A DNA stretch of 64,000 bases from Drosophila pseudoobscura (Eukaryota > Arthropoda > Insecta > Diptera > Drosophilidae). Shown here piece by piece: positions 44,684-58,740 of this stretch. The DNA lies in contig NC_046683.1 of the NCBI RefSeq assembly GCF_009870125.1, positions 43,477,869 to 43,541,868 on the forward strand. Reading direction: 5' to 3'. The position numbers and the translations under genes were made by a program. Below the pieces are notes generated by a model. It had not been told where the DNA came from. It did no database searches and was given only the letters and a program-made list of their open reading frames with translations. The stretch's first letter is position 1. Each line of letters starts with the position of its first letter.

Positions 44684-46515
44684 GGCGGATTGAGGAGAAG
44701 ACGTACCCTAACACCCAACGTAGTCCTAACACGCCAAACTTGGATCGTATGACTGAAATTATGTTGCTTTAAGCTTTGATGGTGCGAATATGTTTAAGGA
44801 ATTTGCAAAAAAATAGAGTTTTTTGTTGGGCAAATGTTTTGCTTTTGTACGATTTATGCTTATGCTTATGTATATGTTTAAGAACAGAAGGATGTGCACT
44901 ATTATGGTCACATAACCTTATTGGATGACAACCTGTCCCCCTATTCTGTGACACGTAACCTCACTTAAACGATTTTCGTGGCCCAGGTGGTTGGCGGGAC
45001 CTTTATGGACCCAAGTGGACGGCTGCCTTGAAAGTTCTGTGCTCTGTTCGATCCTGCCGCTGCTCGGCACTGGCACTTGCCACTTGTTGGAAGTTGAAAG
45101 ACTTAAAGTTCCCTTATCCAGTGGCGCCTTCTTCTCCTTGGTTTCCCACACTCTTAGCAGCACTTTATATGTGTGGAAGTGTTTATACAGTGCAGAGCCC
45201 GACGGAAGGGGGGAGGAGGAGTCTGTGGAGGGAAAAAATAATGAATTTGCGGCATGCCACACAACACTTGGTGCCGCCCGCAACATGCGCCAGATTTGAG
45301 CTCCGACTATCAGCAGTAGATGCACATGCATCAACCCAAGCTGGAGTCCAATCCCAGTCCCAATCCCAATCCCAATTCCCCTCCCACCTTTTCTACGCCA
45401 CCCACCATATACCCTACAGTGTGGCATGTGTGGCAGCTAATATGTTGGCTGGCAGTGTCGCCTCTTGGAGCCGTTGAAAAATGCACTGACATGTGCCACA
45501 GCTGCTGCTGCTCACCCTTACCCCGCTCATGTCCATGTCCCTGCCTCCTTTCATACGTAGCAAATGTGCGTGGGCGTGGGCGTGGGCATGGGTGTGGGCG
45601 GCTGCTTCTGCGTTTGCTCTCCTGAAGGGGGCGTGTTGATGCGCTGAACAATAGCCATAAAAAGGATTAACTTGCATAACAAAAGAGATGCAGTGCGGAG
45701 GAGGGGGCGTGGGCAAGACAGAGCTTAGAATATGTATAAATTTCCACCAGACTCGGTATTGGTCGAGTTCCAAATTTATAGCTCACACTCGCCAGCTGCC
45801 ACGCGCACATGTCCTCCACACAATGGCACCTCCCATATGCCCAGTGTGGCATATGGATAGAGATTTGCTCTGCGTTGTTTATCTCTGAGGTTGGTAGGCG
45901 GGTCTCTGAGGAAGCAGCTATTTAAAATTGAAGATTTTTATGGCAGTTTGCGGGACATTGCGGGCTATCTGTCTGTATGATTAACCGCTGCATTCACATA
46001 TGCCGGGATGGATCTGAATTTAAGGATTCCCCGCCGAAGTTTGCGATAATGTGGAGATCATTGACAGAAGTGCTTTTCGCTGGCAAGGGAATTTAACCAC
46101 CTTTAAATGGAATTGAACTGCTTTGGCCTCTGGCATCCGGAGCCGCCGCCCAGACCCTGCTGCCACTCTTCTGGCTCCAGGAGGAAGAGCCGGAGAGCAT
46201 TTCAGTCAACTGCAACTGCTGCAATTTTTCATTTTAATAAAAATGCAAATGTCTCTGGCTGAAGAAAGTCAAGGAAGCATCACGCTGTCTCCCTGCTCTC
46301 CACTCTCCATGCTCCGCTCTCCACTCTCCACTCTCGCTCTCTCGCTCTCTCTCTCCCTCGCTATATTAAATGCAGCGAAGCTTTTCGATTTTACGGTGAA
46401 ACGAAAACACAAGCAGAAGCACGAAAAAAAAGACACAAACACAAACAAAAACAAAAACGAGAGGGAGCGTTGTGGGCTGCTGCGGCGACCGCAACTCTAC
46501 ATTTATACCCGATGC
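44684..46515. other. Non-genic stretch
   Basis: No supported gene. Simple repeats include a CAATCC/CAGTCC run at 45348-45378, a GTGGGC run at 45567-45600, and CTCTC-rich sequence at 46300-46360. Confidence 0.45.
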
Positions 46516-46519
46516 ATAC

Positions 46520-46975
46520 ACACATAGTCAGTACGGCTACATTGAGCGACAAAGAGTGCGTGCGAGAGAGACAGAAAACGTGTCTGAACATGTCGTCGGG
46601 CGCTGCGTAGCCACTGCAAATTGATTTGTTCCTTGTGGCTGTAAAAATGATGCGATCTGATCCGGATTCGGCAATCTGGTAGATATAGTCATTCTCCAAG
46701 ATTATGGGTTTTTAATTTTCTCGTATCTTCAAAGTTTAAAAGTTGTATTTTGAAATACACTTGTAACAGTGAAATACATATGTACATATGTATGTATGTA
46801 TGTATAACAGAAGTCTGGACGGACAGACGGACCGACAGACATGGCTCAAACGGCACAACATGGCTGATGAGGAATATATATACTTTATGGGTTCGGAGAC
46901 GCTTCCTTCTGGACGTTACACACATCACCACCAATCTAATATACCCCTATACTCATTTTGAGTATCGGGTATAAC
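46520..46975 (+). mobile_element. DINE-1/INE-1-like repeat copy (best preserved)
   Basis: Contains the recognisable block order of this repeat: GATCTGATCCGGATTCGGC, CAATCTGGTAGATATAGTC, TTCTCGTATCTTCAAA, GACGGACAGACGGAC-type sequence, ATGGCTCAAACGGC, ATATATATACTTTATGGG, ACGCTTCCTTCTGGACGTTA, and a GAGTATCGGGTATAA end. The block also contains a CATATGTATG microsatellite. No ORF. Confidence 0.75.
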
Positions 46976-47960
46976 TGCAGGCAGCAATGCGAGGCGAACG
47001 GGAAAAAAGAGCGAGAGACACAAATAAGTTTTCAATAAGGTCCTTAAGAATGTTAAAAGGAATGAAAGTTCTGTGGGCGGGGGGGTGTCTGGCAAGTGAG
47101 CATTGGCCCTCTCCTCTTCTAACACCGCCTCCCGCCTCTGGGTGCATCACTCAGCTGGAGGTTAAGTAAAACAAAGTGTCAGTTTACAGCTGTCAGGCCC
47201 CGAGGGACATAAGCTGTCTTCGTCTCTCTGCCTCTGCCTCTGCCTCAGTCCCAGCCTCTCTTTCGCTGTCTCTCTTCCACAACTTATCGCCGATTCACGC
47301 TCAAAGCTGGTGCCGCCCGCCAGATGCCAGATGCCGCTTCCCCTAGCATAGGGTCGTCCAGCCGCTTGACTTTAACTTTGGCTTTGGCTTTTGCTTAATT
47401 AATCTAATTGAAATACGCGTAATGCGAACAACAGATGAGACGAGTGTTCCACATATGTGTGTGCTCGCACATGTATGGCCGGCCGGCTTACAGAACCAAC
47501 AATGGATGGAGACAATGGCTGCTTGGGTATAAAATAGATCGCAGATTTACACTGAATTCGGGCAAACAAAAGGGTTCATTGTTTTCCGTGCAGAAGGTGG
47601 CAGATGGTAGATGGCAGATGGCAGGTGGCAGGTGGGCAGATGATACGAGAGTCCTTCAATTAGAAAGCATATTCAGGGAAAGCACCCAGTGGGACTCAAC
47701 TTAGTTGGGATTCTTTGGTTCTACCTACTCGTATGTTTGAAAATGGTGACAAAAATACTACAACTGTTCAGTTGATTCCACCACCAACCTTATACACAGG
47801 TCCATTTGCATCTGTGGCATCTCTAACCAATTATCAAACTTGGTTAGTCTCAAGCCTACATATGTATATGTGCAATTGAGTCTACCCCAAAAGTCGTTGA
47901 GACCCCCAATAGTAGGCTCAAGGAATGGTGGCTAATATTTAATTTAGAGCATTAAGCATT
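46976..47960. other. Non-genic stretch downstream of thioredoxin
   Basis: No gene supported. A GGCAGATG/GGCAGGTG minisatellite lies at 47595-47643. The 3' UTR of the minus-strand thioredoxin gene probably extends a short way into this region. Confidence 0.45.
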
Positions 47961-47966
47961 AAGTGT

Positions 47967-48392
47967 TCAGTTCTTATCCATCTTGGTAGTCTCGGTCACG
48001 GCCCGCGAGGTCCCAGCAGCCTCGGGGCTGGCCGTCTTAACGCCTTCCGGCTTGCCGACAAACTTCACGACGTTGCTCTCGACCTTCTCCGCGTTGCTGC
48101 CCACAAACTGGGTTAGGGTCACCTTGTTTTTGATGATCAGGAAGGTGGGCATGCTGGTGATCTCGTACTCGACGGCCAGCTCCTCGTGGTCGTCTACGTC
48201 GATCTTGAGGATGATCATGCGGCCAGCATACTCGTTGGCCATCTGCTCGAGCCGGGGCCCGATCAGGGCACAGGGGCCGCACCAGGTGGCAAAGAACTCC
48301 ACCAGGACGTGCTTGTTGCCCGCCTCGCCGATAATGTTTTCGAAATTGGTCTTCGACTCCACCACGATTACCTTCTTGTTAGCGTTAGCCAT
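47967..48392 (-). CDS. Thioredoxin (CG13473-like)
   Basis: 141-residue thioredoxin in one exon. The redox site is WCGPC (Trp37-Cys41) in the context VEFFATWCGPC, with the cis-proline at SMPTF (Pro82) and the expected buried Asp region KIDVDDHEE. The fold ends near residue 113; a polar tail of about 28 residues (KPEGVKTASPEAAG onward) extends beyond the usual length of about 106. The first in-frame ATG is at 48392 (MANANKKVIVV); the frame is open 18 codons upstream without an ATG. It probably reduces disulphides on target proteins in the cytosol. D. melanogaster has several thioredoxins (Trx-2, deadhead, TrxT, CG13473); the position next to ome favours CG13473, but this is an inference from recalled map position. 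Confidence 0.88.
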   Translation of the reverse strand: MANANKKVIVVESKTNFENIIGEAGNKHVLVEFFATWCGPCALIGPRLEQMANEYAGRMIILKIDVDDHEELAVEYEITSMPTFLIIKNKVTLTQFVGSNAEKVESNVVKFVGKPEGVKTASPEAAGTSRAVTETTKMDKN

Positions 48393-51300
48393 GGATCTGA
48401 TATTCTGAATTGAATTTAGGCCTAAAATGGAATGATTTTTGTCCAAAAGTTTACAATTTTCTGTGAGATCTTTTGTGTATGTTTCTGTGACAATGAGTTC
48501 CCAGCTGGGTGAGCTCGGGATTTATCTGTGCAATGCTTATATCTTTTTGTTGTTTCTGGAGCCTGGGCTTGGGTTTGGGCCTGGGAGGTTTTCCATCTCT
48601 TGATGCACTTTTTTGCACGGGCCAGCACTTTACACTCTGCTCTTTTGCGGGTTAGATTTATTTTCTTTCCACCAGGCTTTGGTTGAACTTTTCTGCTAAA
48701 CAGCTTGGTACTGGTACGTGTATTTTGTATACTCTGCCATCTATCAAAGGATAGAGAAAAGGTTACCAAATTGGTGGGGAAACCTCAATAGAGTATCCAA
48801 TATCACATCATGTTCATTTGTTTCAAATTCAGACAATTCTGCACTCAAGTATATTTTTCATGATGATGAATTCCCCCACAAAAGAGCTGTTTTTTTTTAG
48901 AAAGTATTAGTAGGGGTTCTAGGTGAGGGCATCTATGATGCGGCTGGCAAGGGCTATTACTACCATTGTTCTTGGTGTTGGCCGCTTGTTTGCTCTGTCA
49001 TGCATTTGTCACAAATTAAGACAAATGCACCGCAACATCTTGAGTGTGTATAAGGCTCCCAGCCCCTAAAAGACTCCTTGTGGCATGTTGTGGCATGTGT
49101 TTGCTCGCCACAATGCGGGTGTCTGCTATCTGGTGAGTGTGTTTGCTTAAAGCCTTTCTTTTGCTTTGCTCGATTTTTTGTGTATTCTTGTGTGGTATTC
49201 TGTTCTGTTCTGCTCTCGCTGCTGGCGTCGCTCTAAGCCCGTTTCAAGTGTATCTTTTGGCTGAATTTACTGTGTTTTGTGTGTGTGGCTGTGTGAGTGT
49301 GTGGGTGGGAGTTAAGGCTCTTAGCTCTTGACATTGAGATTCTCGTTAATAGTCCTCTCAATCCCACTGTTCATGTCGCCCTGTCGTTGAATCTGTCTAT
49401 GTTTTCATCTTGCATAACCTAATGAGTACGGTGCGGCAGCGCTTAGCGGCCAAAAGCGGCGGAAACAAATGGAATGGAATAGTACGGGAATCGCAGTGAC
49501 ACGTTGTGCAATCAGTTTTACATCCGCTTTGTGAGTGGGATTTTTTGTTCTGGCAGCGAAAGTGCTGACCTCGTCGCACCTTGACACACAACCCAGCCAA
49601 CAAGGAATGGAATGCTATAAAAATGCGGGAATAGGAACAGCAACAGTCACAGCCATAGGAATAACCATCTAGCGAAAATATTGCTCTTGAAGTACTTACT
49701 AGGCGAGTGGAATAAGTCACGTATCTGGCAAGACAAATTGCTTCAAGTGTACTTTCACTCAGTCATTCAGTCACTCTCGGTCCTCCGTTCGAGTCCTCAG
49801 TCCCCGGCCCTCTGCCCTCAGCCCTCAGTCCTCTTTTGTCTCTCCTTTCAGGCTAGTCAGTTATTCAGTTATTTTTATTGCGCATACGCCATGTGGTCCG
49901 CATGTGGAATAAAGATATGTACGAGTATTCCTTTTGCGGTCAGCTCCAAAATGGGGTCTGCAATGCAATGGGCCCTAGATTATTGTCGCTCTTGTCGCCT
50001 TCGGTCGCGTGCCACAAATCATATTTGGCTAGCAGTTTTTGTCGCTGAGGAGATCAGCATTCTAAATTATGTTTGAATGGTTTTCGTGTGTGTTATGTGC
50101 GAGTATGTGATGGATTTACTCTGGTCTTAGTTCAGACAGTTTCATGTTGATGGTTACATGTGGTAAATCTTATTCCTGTCTTCCTCTCCGCTCCAAAGAC
50201 CACAAAATTTGTTTAGAAATCCCAGAAATTCCTGCCGCATAGCTGCACAGCCCTCAGTGTGCAGCTGCATTGGCATCGGCATCGGCCAAAGCCAAAGCCA
50301 TGACCAGATAAACGGGCATGTTCCAGGCTCTATCACCTTCAGCCCCTTCAGTGCGGGTGCGGTTGGGTTAGAAAACTTTTCTTCAGCGCTCTGTTTTGCA
50401 GGTTGGCAGATGTTTCTGGCTGCCATGCCACATACACGTAATTGGCTTTTGTTTGTCGGCCATTCGGAGGAGGAACAACATGAACAGCATTATGGAGACA
50501 CGTTTAAGCATGTCAATGCCAGATGTTGGCTGACAAAATGATGAACAATCCAAACACAAAAGACAAGCACAACCACAACAACAGCTCCAGCAGCAACACC
50601 AACACCAACACCATCACCAACACCAAACGGCAATTTCATTTAACAAGTTTATGAGCTCTTCCAGGCGACAATGAAAGTCTCATGCATTTAGATTTTGAGT
50701 GCGTCGCAGTGCTGCTGCTTCCCACAGACCTACAGCCCTACAGTCTGCCTACTGCCTACTGCCACCGCCACCGACACTGCCTGGCCTCCGTTGCACACTC
50801 ATTTGCCTGCGAGTGGAGGTGGGAGAACGTACAATAAGGTTCAATGGAGCTGCTTCCCCCATCTCCAGGCGCGCGTGCCTCTTGTCAACGTGCGAAAATC
50901 TCTCGAAAAACACAAGCAAATTTTATTTGCTGCCAAAAATGTTGACGCTGGAACCAAAGCTGGAGATTTTCCCCATTTTCCGACTGCTTTTATGGTGCCT
51001 AACGGCACCAGTCACACCAGCAGCACCCTCACCCTTAACCACATGACAGTTGGCATTTGGCGGGCCTGAGCCTTGTAATGAGGTTGGGCAGGACTGCCAG
51101 GAGGCGTTGGCGCATAAACAGGACTACGAACAAGGCCGGGTCTTCGGAGCATTTACAGTTTTTACAAGCTGCTAATGTGGGCGTGGCTGTTGTGGCTCTG
51201 TTCCGAGTGTAGGGAATGGGATTTGCATTCGGTTTGTGGATTTGGCAGGACCCTGAAGTCCCATTATGTTTGGGCTTTGCAACGAATCCACAATCTATTA

Positions 51301-52290
51301 TCGACCCTATGGAAGCGAGTACCGTTGCCGTGGGGTGAAATGTGTGTGTAGTTCCCTGTCCTGGCCCATTTCACTTTCTAATACCTCAAAGCTTTCGATT
51401 AACCTAAACGGTATTTGTTGGCTTTTGAGTCTGCTTCTCTTGTATCCGTTTAAGCCTATTTCCTACGCCATCAACTTGTGTACACATGTAGTTTATACAT
51501 ATATGTAGAACCGCATCTCTGACGATAAACTTTTGCGGTGACTGTACATAACAAATCGTTTCTTTCCCGCCTGGAGTTCCTAAATAATTAATCACTTTAA
51601 AATGCAAATATTTGGACCGCAGGCTTTAACAGCTCCAACTAAGTTAAATGCCACAAGCAGCTGCTTTTTTCTGCCCCCAGCCGCTTTCGTGCTGGCCCCC
51701 GTAGCGTGCCCCACGTGAACCAGGTTTCAATCAATCAAATTCCACGATAGAAATCATCTGCAGCAGGCATCAGACAACACAGACAGCCGGCAAAAAGGGA
51801 TAAGGGAGGCAGCCTCTGAGTAACCCCCTTAACGCAAAAGAGCGAGTGGCATAATAAGCACATGTGCTCCAACATTTTGTGCCCCAGACGGCAGACGGGA
51901 GCCATCCGCAGGGAGTGGAGGCGGACGCCTAACAAGCTGCGTCAACAAACTAAACCACTTTGAAATTAACACGTTACATTGACATTGACAGCTTTATGCG
52001 TGGCATGCCAAGTGTCGCGGTAAGTAGGACTGGAACTGGAGCCGGGAGCCAGGAGCCGGTAGCCTGGATCCTGGAGCCTACAGAGAAGCAGCCAGATCCA
52101 GCTGGAACGGGATGATGGGTTGGGATGGGATGGGTTGGGATGGGAGCATGGCAAGCTGTCACTTACTAAAGTATCGCTTGATGCTGCGTGCAGAAATCGC
52201 ACAAAAACGGAAGTCGCGCAAAAAAGGCAATTTCCGTTGTGTGGTCTAAGCAACAGAGGATATGGCAAACGGGGATGGGAGGAGATGGGA

Positions 52291-52325
52291 TGGTGCTGGC
52301 GCTGGTGCTGGTGCTGGTGCTGGGG
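52291..52325. repeat. TGGTGC minisatellite
   Basis: About six tandem units of the hexamer TGGTGC with one C/T variant. Confidence 0.8.
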
Positions 52326-55220
52326 AGGTGCCATCCACCACTGGCACTGGCACTGAAATTACCAATTCAAATGTCAGGCTATGGCATAACACTTCATGCG
52401 GAATTAAATTTAGTGTCAATTGGTCTCTCCCGCCGCCTAACGAGAGACTTGCGTGGCTGCTGCCGTGGCTGCCACTGCTGCTCCTTGGATCCGAATCTGT
52501 TTCTAAGTTGCCTTAACCCATTAGTTACCCGCCAAGGTTAAGGAAACGAAAACGAAAACCCTTAAGAACCCTTCGAGTCTGCCAGCCCGTTTAATTCCGT
52601 TCCGACATTTCCTTCTGCCAGCCAGACCAAAACAATTTTTCAACTTTTTTCGCTTTCCCCTTTTTTTTTTTGATTATTTTTTGTTTGGTTTTTTTTTTAG
52701 AATTTTTGTACGACCGAAAACTGACCCTACAGAATTTATGTTTGGATGGGTTTTCCCCGAGTGAGAGCAAAATTAGTTAGAGGCTTGGGGCCCGGAAAGT
52801 GCAAGTACAGCAAAAGCAAACTGTGCGGAAATATTTAAGGACTGAAGTGCTTTCGGGGCTACGTTTTCTAATGGATTGCCAGAGTTTATTGGTATAATTG
52901 GAGGCGTCGCCCATAACGAACAACCGACACAATCTAGCCTATGGTATGGTATTGTATAATGGAATCAATTAGATTAGTTCATAGTAGGGGCTGTGTTCTT
53001 GACGGGACGGGGAGCTATCGTCCGGCTCTATCAATCTTACAATCTTTATAGTTGCAATGTGCCTTTCTCGCATGCTTTTCTTATCAGTTGTAAAAGTTCA
53101 TTTCAGTTTATAGCTGGAACTCAAAGTCATTGGTGGTTATGAAACCATTACGAAATGTATCGAAAGTGGTTGAAGGATCTCGAGCATAGCGGAGCATTCG
53201 GAGTGCTCTCGCCCTTCGTGGACACGTCCCAGGCAATGTTCAGTCATGCCTTTGTGACCCTTTCCCTGGGTTTTTCATGGCATTTTTATGCTCTGTTCAC
53301 CCACACTCTATTAAGAATTATTTTGTCCGAAATGCCTTCTTTTGTGGATATTCAACGATTTGATTGCTATTTGATTCTCATTCCGTTCGCTTTGCAATTT
53401 TCCCCAGGGAGAGAAATATCCAAACAATAGATTTGTTGCGTCAGCAATTTGTTTATATGCAATAAATTCTTTGCAAATCAACGATAATGCAATTTATCTG
53501 CCAGCATCTTCTTGTTCTCTCTCTCGCCCTCTAGCCCTCTCGCTCTTTCTTTCTTTCCTTTTTTACCCCATTTGCATTGGGATTATTTTCCGTTTTGCCA
53601 ATGTCGTTTTTGGTCTTCGTTGGCCCCATTAAATTGAAAAAATGTGCACTTTATGGGAGCCCGATGTTTGTGGGCAAAATTTACGAGTCTCTGTGTTCAA
53701 TTTTTTGTAAAAATATTTTCAGAGTGTGACTTTTCTCTCTCTCTCTCACTCTCTGTCCCGTCCTGTCGGCGGCTGTCAATATTTGCACAGTTAAATATGG
53801 GTTGGCGATGGCTGAGAGTGTTGAATTTTAATTATGTCATAAATTCGTATAGAGTTCGGAAAGAAATACCAATTAAGGGCATGCATCATTTTTAGTAAAT
53901 AAATTAAAAACCAATTAAAAACTCGGTTAACATGGCGGTGAAGAGAACTAAACGATCCCATGGGACACTCGTTTCAAATAAATTTCCCCCAGCTCTCTGC
54001 TGGGCTCTGTTGCCCCAATGATTGGGATGCAATGAATGCATTTTGGATCCATTTATCTGCTCACTCTCCCTTGGATCCGTGCAATCCAATCTCCTCCCTC
54101 CTCGACTGCAATGCGACGAATAATTTTTATTAAAATGTCAACAGCCCGGCCCCCCAAATGAGCATTGGAATTGGTTTGCCAGCCAGACCTCCTCCCATGA
54201 AGCAGAGGAGCTCCTTGTTTGCCTGCCAAGAGCTTAAAATGTTTGCCAGCCCATTGCAGCTCCAGCTCTGGGAGGGAGCTGGGTGCAGGGAGCCGAGTAA
54301 AGGGGACCGAGACCGAACATATCAAACAGAAGCTGCAAAGAAATTTGGAAATTCTAGTTTGGTCCCCAGGCGCTGGAACACGTTTCATATGCGGCCCATT
54401 GAAATGGGGCTAATGCAAAAACGTGCAGCAATTACAGGCACACTCCTTGGGAGTTTTTGGTCCAGTGAATGGAATCATGGCCAGAGTTGGTCGGAAACTG
54501 AAAGTCAGCTTCTATTTAGGGAACACATCATTTCGGGTGTCGGGCAGAGCGGAAAAAACGGATTCCATTTACAGCTCTCGAAATTAGTAGGGCAAAACTA
54601 AAACTAACAAAACAAATATTTTTTAAATGTGGAAAACAGCTCCACGTTCGCCGCCCCGATGGTCCGCTCATGAGCTGCGGCTTAGGTGTGGTGGGAAAAG
54701 CGGAAAAACAGAGGGCTGCTGCTGCACTAAAAACGACTTAGTGGAACAAATTGGAAGCCAACTACTGGCTGAGAGTTTATAAGCTTTCACTCTCTCCGTA
54801 TCCGTATCTGTCTCTCACTCGCTCTTCATTCTCCCGCTTTCACAATTCTGCACTGCTCTCAAGTACGTACTTCAATTAACTGTTTTACCAGAGCCAGTGT
54901 GTCCCTAACCAGAGAGAAATACAGAAAAATACTTTAAAATGTCCATCCAGAAGTTGGGAATAAAAGTTTATTGAATATCGTAAATGGTTACGATATACAA
55001 GAAGTCACTCCCTTCGCATCGTACAGATTCAAGTACAGTCGCGTCAAATTAAAGATGACTGCTTCCCCTTCGCTCCCCCTCTCTCATCTGGAGAACGTAA
55101 CCACCGCTGTCTCTGCGGTGGCTGTGGGCTCGAGACTGCCTCTAGGCGATACAATTTAAGATTTATATGACAATTAAATGGCTCAATTAGGATTCACTTC
55201 GGCATTTGTGGCACTGAGCT

Positions 55221-55268
55221 ATACATACATACATATACATATATATGTATGTGTGTGTGTGTGTGTGT
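55221..55268. repeat. ATAC/TG microsatellite
   Basis: ACAT tetramers pass through ATATAT into about eight TG units. Confidence 0.85.
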
Positions 55269-58200
55269 TTGGTTGGTTGGAAAATGGGTGAAAGAAGGGC
55301 TTAAAGTGTGAAATGTAATTAGTTTTGAAAACGTATCCTGGGTATATTGAACGAAATCGATACTGAAGTGGCTTGAAGTGTACTTGACGATCGGTTGAGA
55401 TTCGAGAGAGTTTTTAGGGTGTGCTTTAACACTTAAAGGAATCTATGCATTGGGATGAGTACTTGCTTCTCTCACATAAAATGGATTATGACGCATCAAG
55501 GGAGTAAAAACCTCTAGCCAGTGCTTAATAATACAATTCTGAGCCAGTTGGCTGGCCTTAAATGCTGGCACTGGCAACAGTGGGTTGGTTGCCACTCATC
55601 TCGCCCCCACCCCTCAAGGTAACGGTAAGCCAACGAAGCAATTTATTTTCGACCCAACTTTCCTCCATGCGCCTACTTCTGCCTACTTTTGCCCACTTCT
55701 GCAGCCTGCAGGTCCTTTCTTCCTGTCGCCATTCAGAAAACCCATCAAACTACAAATGGCCGCACCTCATGTTCCATTCTCACTCTATTTTCCTCCAGTT
55801 TTTGTTTCTTTTCTCTCGCTTTCTACTTGTCTCTCGCTCTTTTTCCATAGTTCTGCGTCACAGCTGGCGCAGCGCTGCTTCCCCTTCTCCTTCTGCCTCT
55901 CCCTCTCCCTGTCTCTTTCCGTTCGTCTTCCACCTCGTTGGGCTCAAGTTTTATTTGTCGCAAAAATATTTTATTGTTGCAAGTTCATAAATAAGCATAT
56001 AAATTTAATTTAATGTAAGGCAAAAAGGCTCTAGGCCTGCGGACCTAGGCACCGAAAGTGTCCTTGCAGCCCACATGCACAGACGCTCATACATTTTGAG
56101 CATATTAATGTCGCTCCCGCACAAAGGAGGGAGATTGCATTTAATAAGCAACCCGAGAGTAATAAAAATACGGACACTTTGGGTCAAGTTTAGCTGAACG
56201 AAATGGCAAAATAAATCCCCCCCACGCCCTGGACTGGCAGTAAAAATAGTTTTAATAATAATAATAATAAACTTACAGGACCCTGACAAACTACCAGTTA
56301 AAGAATTTACTCTGCGTGCCCGCAGCCTAAGAACGGACACGTTGAGCCCCAGCGAAGGCCGAAAAGAAGCCCAATATGGCCTCAATAAAAATGATAAGGA
56401 AACAGGAAATGCAAACAACCTACTATACAGGTAAACCTTTAAGCCTCCGTCAGCAGAAACTCCCCCAATAAAATCCAATATTTACAATATTATTATAATT
56501 CAAGACAAAAAGCTGAAAATGTGCCAGTGTCTCTGCTGAGATAGGGAATCAACAGAATGGAAAACAAAAGCCCGGATGAGCACCACCCCGGGTTAGATGT
56601 CTGTCGGGAGCTGTTTGGGGGGATTGAGTGGGAGCGGGGCCAGGAGCAGAAGCAGGATCAGGAGATTAAAGGGCAGTGGAGGGGAAGCAAATTGCAGGAT
56701 ATCAAGCCTGCAATTAAAGAACAATAGCAGTGAAATCTGGCTGAAAATTCAAATGAAAAGTGTGAGCCAAATACATTCCTAAAAGTGTGATATGTATATT
56801 CCCTATTTTTATTGTGCCTTAATTCGGTAATAAATGGTTTTTATCCCCCCCCCCACAATTCAGGGCGGATCATTTTGATTTATAATAGACCGATGTAACA
56901 CTAATTATGTTTGCCAAGCCGCCACTGGGCCAATTTATGGCTTTTCCATCCACTTCCCCGAATAAGGGAACTTTCTCGAGGGCTGTCAACGAATTATCAA
57001 TGAAACAAAAGCAAAAGTAAAAGTTTCTGGCCAGACACAAGGTCCAGTGAACTGACGAGTTGATTATTATGATAATACGCGAATGAATAACAAGGCAACT
57101 TGACCGAAGATCACGCACAAATTTTAATCAAATGAGTCTGCAGCCCCGACTCGGGGACCCCCAATTGGCCTGATGGCGGGCTCCAAACTTTCGTACTTTT
57201 GAATCCATTTTTTTGTCCTTCACAAAACTTTATCGAAAATTTCACTGAGTTCGTTTTGCATGGGCTACAAATTTTTCTAGCACACTTTTCCGGGTTCGAG
57301 TGGCAAAAGTTGACTTCAACTTGGATGATTATAAACTTGTGCGCTAGGATTATAAAGTTGCACAATTTTGATCACATTAAATTGAAAGATTAATTGAAAA
57401 CACCTTCAAAAACGGGGCAAAGGGAAACTGTCTGCCTCAAGTTCTTTGATTTTCCGGCTAATCAGGGGAGAGGGGCCTGCAGCTGATTACAAAAAAATTG
57501 CCATGGTCTACCCAAAACACTATAAATTATTATGGAAAGGGGGAAACATGGAGAAAAGAACCAAATCAAAGCAAACCATGGAGGGAAAGAAGCAACAAAT
57601 TAGCAACAGTCGTTCCTGTCTTCCTCTCTTTGCCATTGTTTTTTAGCGTCTCTTTTGCTCTATGTATAAACTGTTACAAGGTTTTGGCCACAAAGTTCCT
57701 TTTGTTCTAAGCAAACACAAACAGAAACACCAACACACACACATATCCATAATGGGCGCTGTGAGGCAGAAGCAGGACCCATCCAATCTCTCTCTATGTG
57801 TGTTTACCAAGAAAGCCTCCAAAAATAGTTGCTCGAAAATTTAAATATTGATTTTGAGCCCGCTCCCTTCTACAGCAAATATTTGCAATTCGAGCTGGAG
57901 CTGGAGATGGAGCTGGAGCAAGAGGAGCCCCTGGAATGGGCATCTGGCGGTAGTGGGAGAGCTGCAAATAATATCGGAGTCTTGGTCCTTGCTTTTGTCT
58001 TTTGGGCATTCGCAAACATGTTGCAAATACTTTTGTTTGCTGGGACTCGGAGCCGCACCATCAAAGGCCTCCTCTTAGGCATAATTTGCGTGCCTAATGA
58101 AAATTTCAACGCAAATTTCAATTGCAAATAGATACAGAATCTACGAGTATTTGTCCGGAATTAGCTGAACTCGGTCTACGCTGGTACTCCTAGTTTGGCT

Positions 58201-58740
58201 GGGTCTGGGCCTGGGCCTTGGCTCGGGGGAGAACCTTTGAAACTTGTGCATCACGGAATGAAAGTCACACTTAATTCTGATGTCTGCTAATTTATAGGAT
58301 GGCGGGTACTTGATTAGATAATCCAGCCACAAGCACCCCTTTAGCAACCGCAAACGGTCCCTGATAATCATATCGTTGACGGGCTCAAGTTGGTATTCCT
58401 GCTATCGATGACTGCTTAAGCGGGCAGACATGTGATTTATATGGCCGGTGTGATGTGGAGTACTTTTTGCTGCTGATTGCTGATGAAATTATACACATTT
58501 GATAAACAAAAAACTGCCGACCAACTTTGGTCATTGCATTTGCTAATTCGTTTTGCATGCCAAAATTAGCCGCATTATTCAAATTCAAAGTCCAGAAGTG
58601 TTTTGGTAAGGGGCGGAAAAAGAGTGCCGATAAGGGCCGTCGATGGGGGGGCTGGTAAACAGTGAGGGAGGAAAGAGATAATTAGTTTCCAAGTCCTGAC
58701 GAGAAGCTGCCAACTTTGGCAGACAAGAGCTGCATAATGA

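Larger units (their letters stand above)
48393..58739. other. Long region without a supported gene
   Basis: Probably intron or upstream regulatory sequence of ome, or true intergenic DNA. A minus-strand Met-less basic open frame lies at 48422-48769 (see findings). Simple repeats: TGGTGC units at 52291-52325, CATA then TG repeats at 55221-55268, and poly-C at 56847-56857. Other open frames up to 157 codons lack start context, splice sites and coding composition. Confidence 0.4.
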
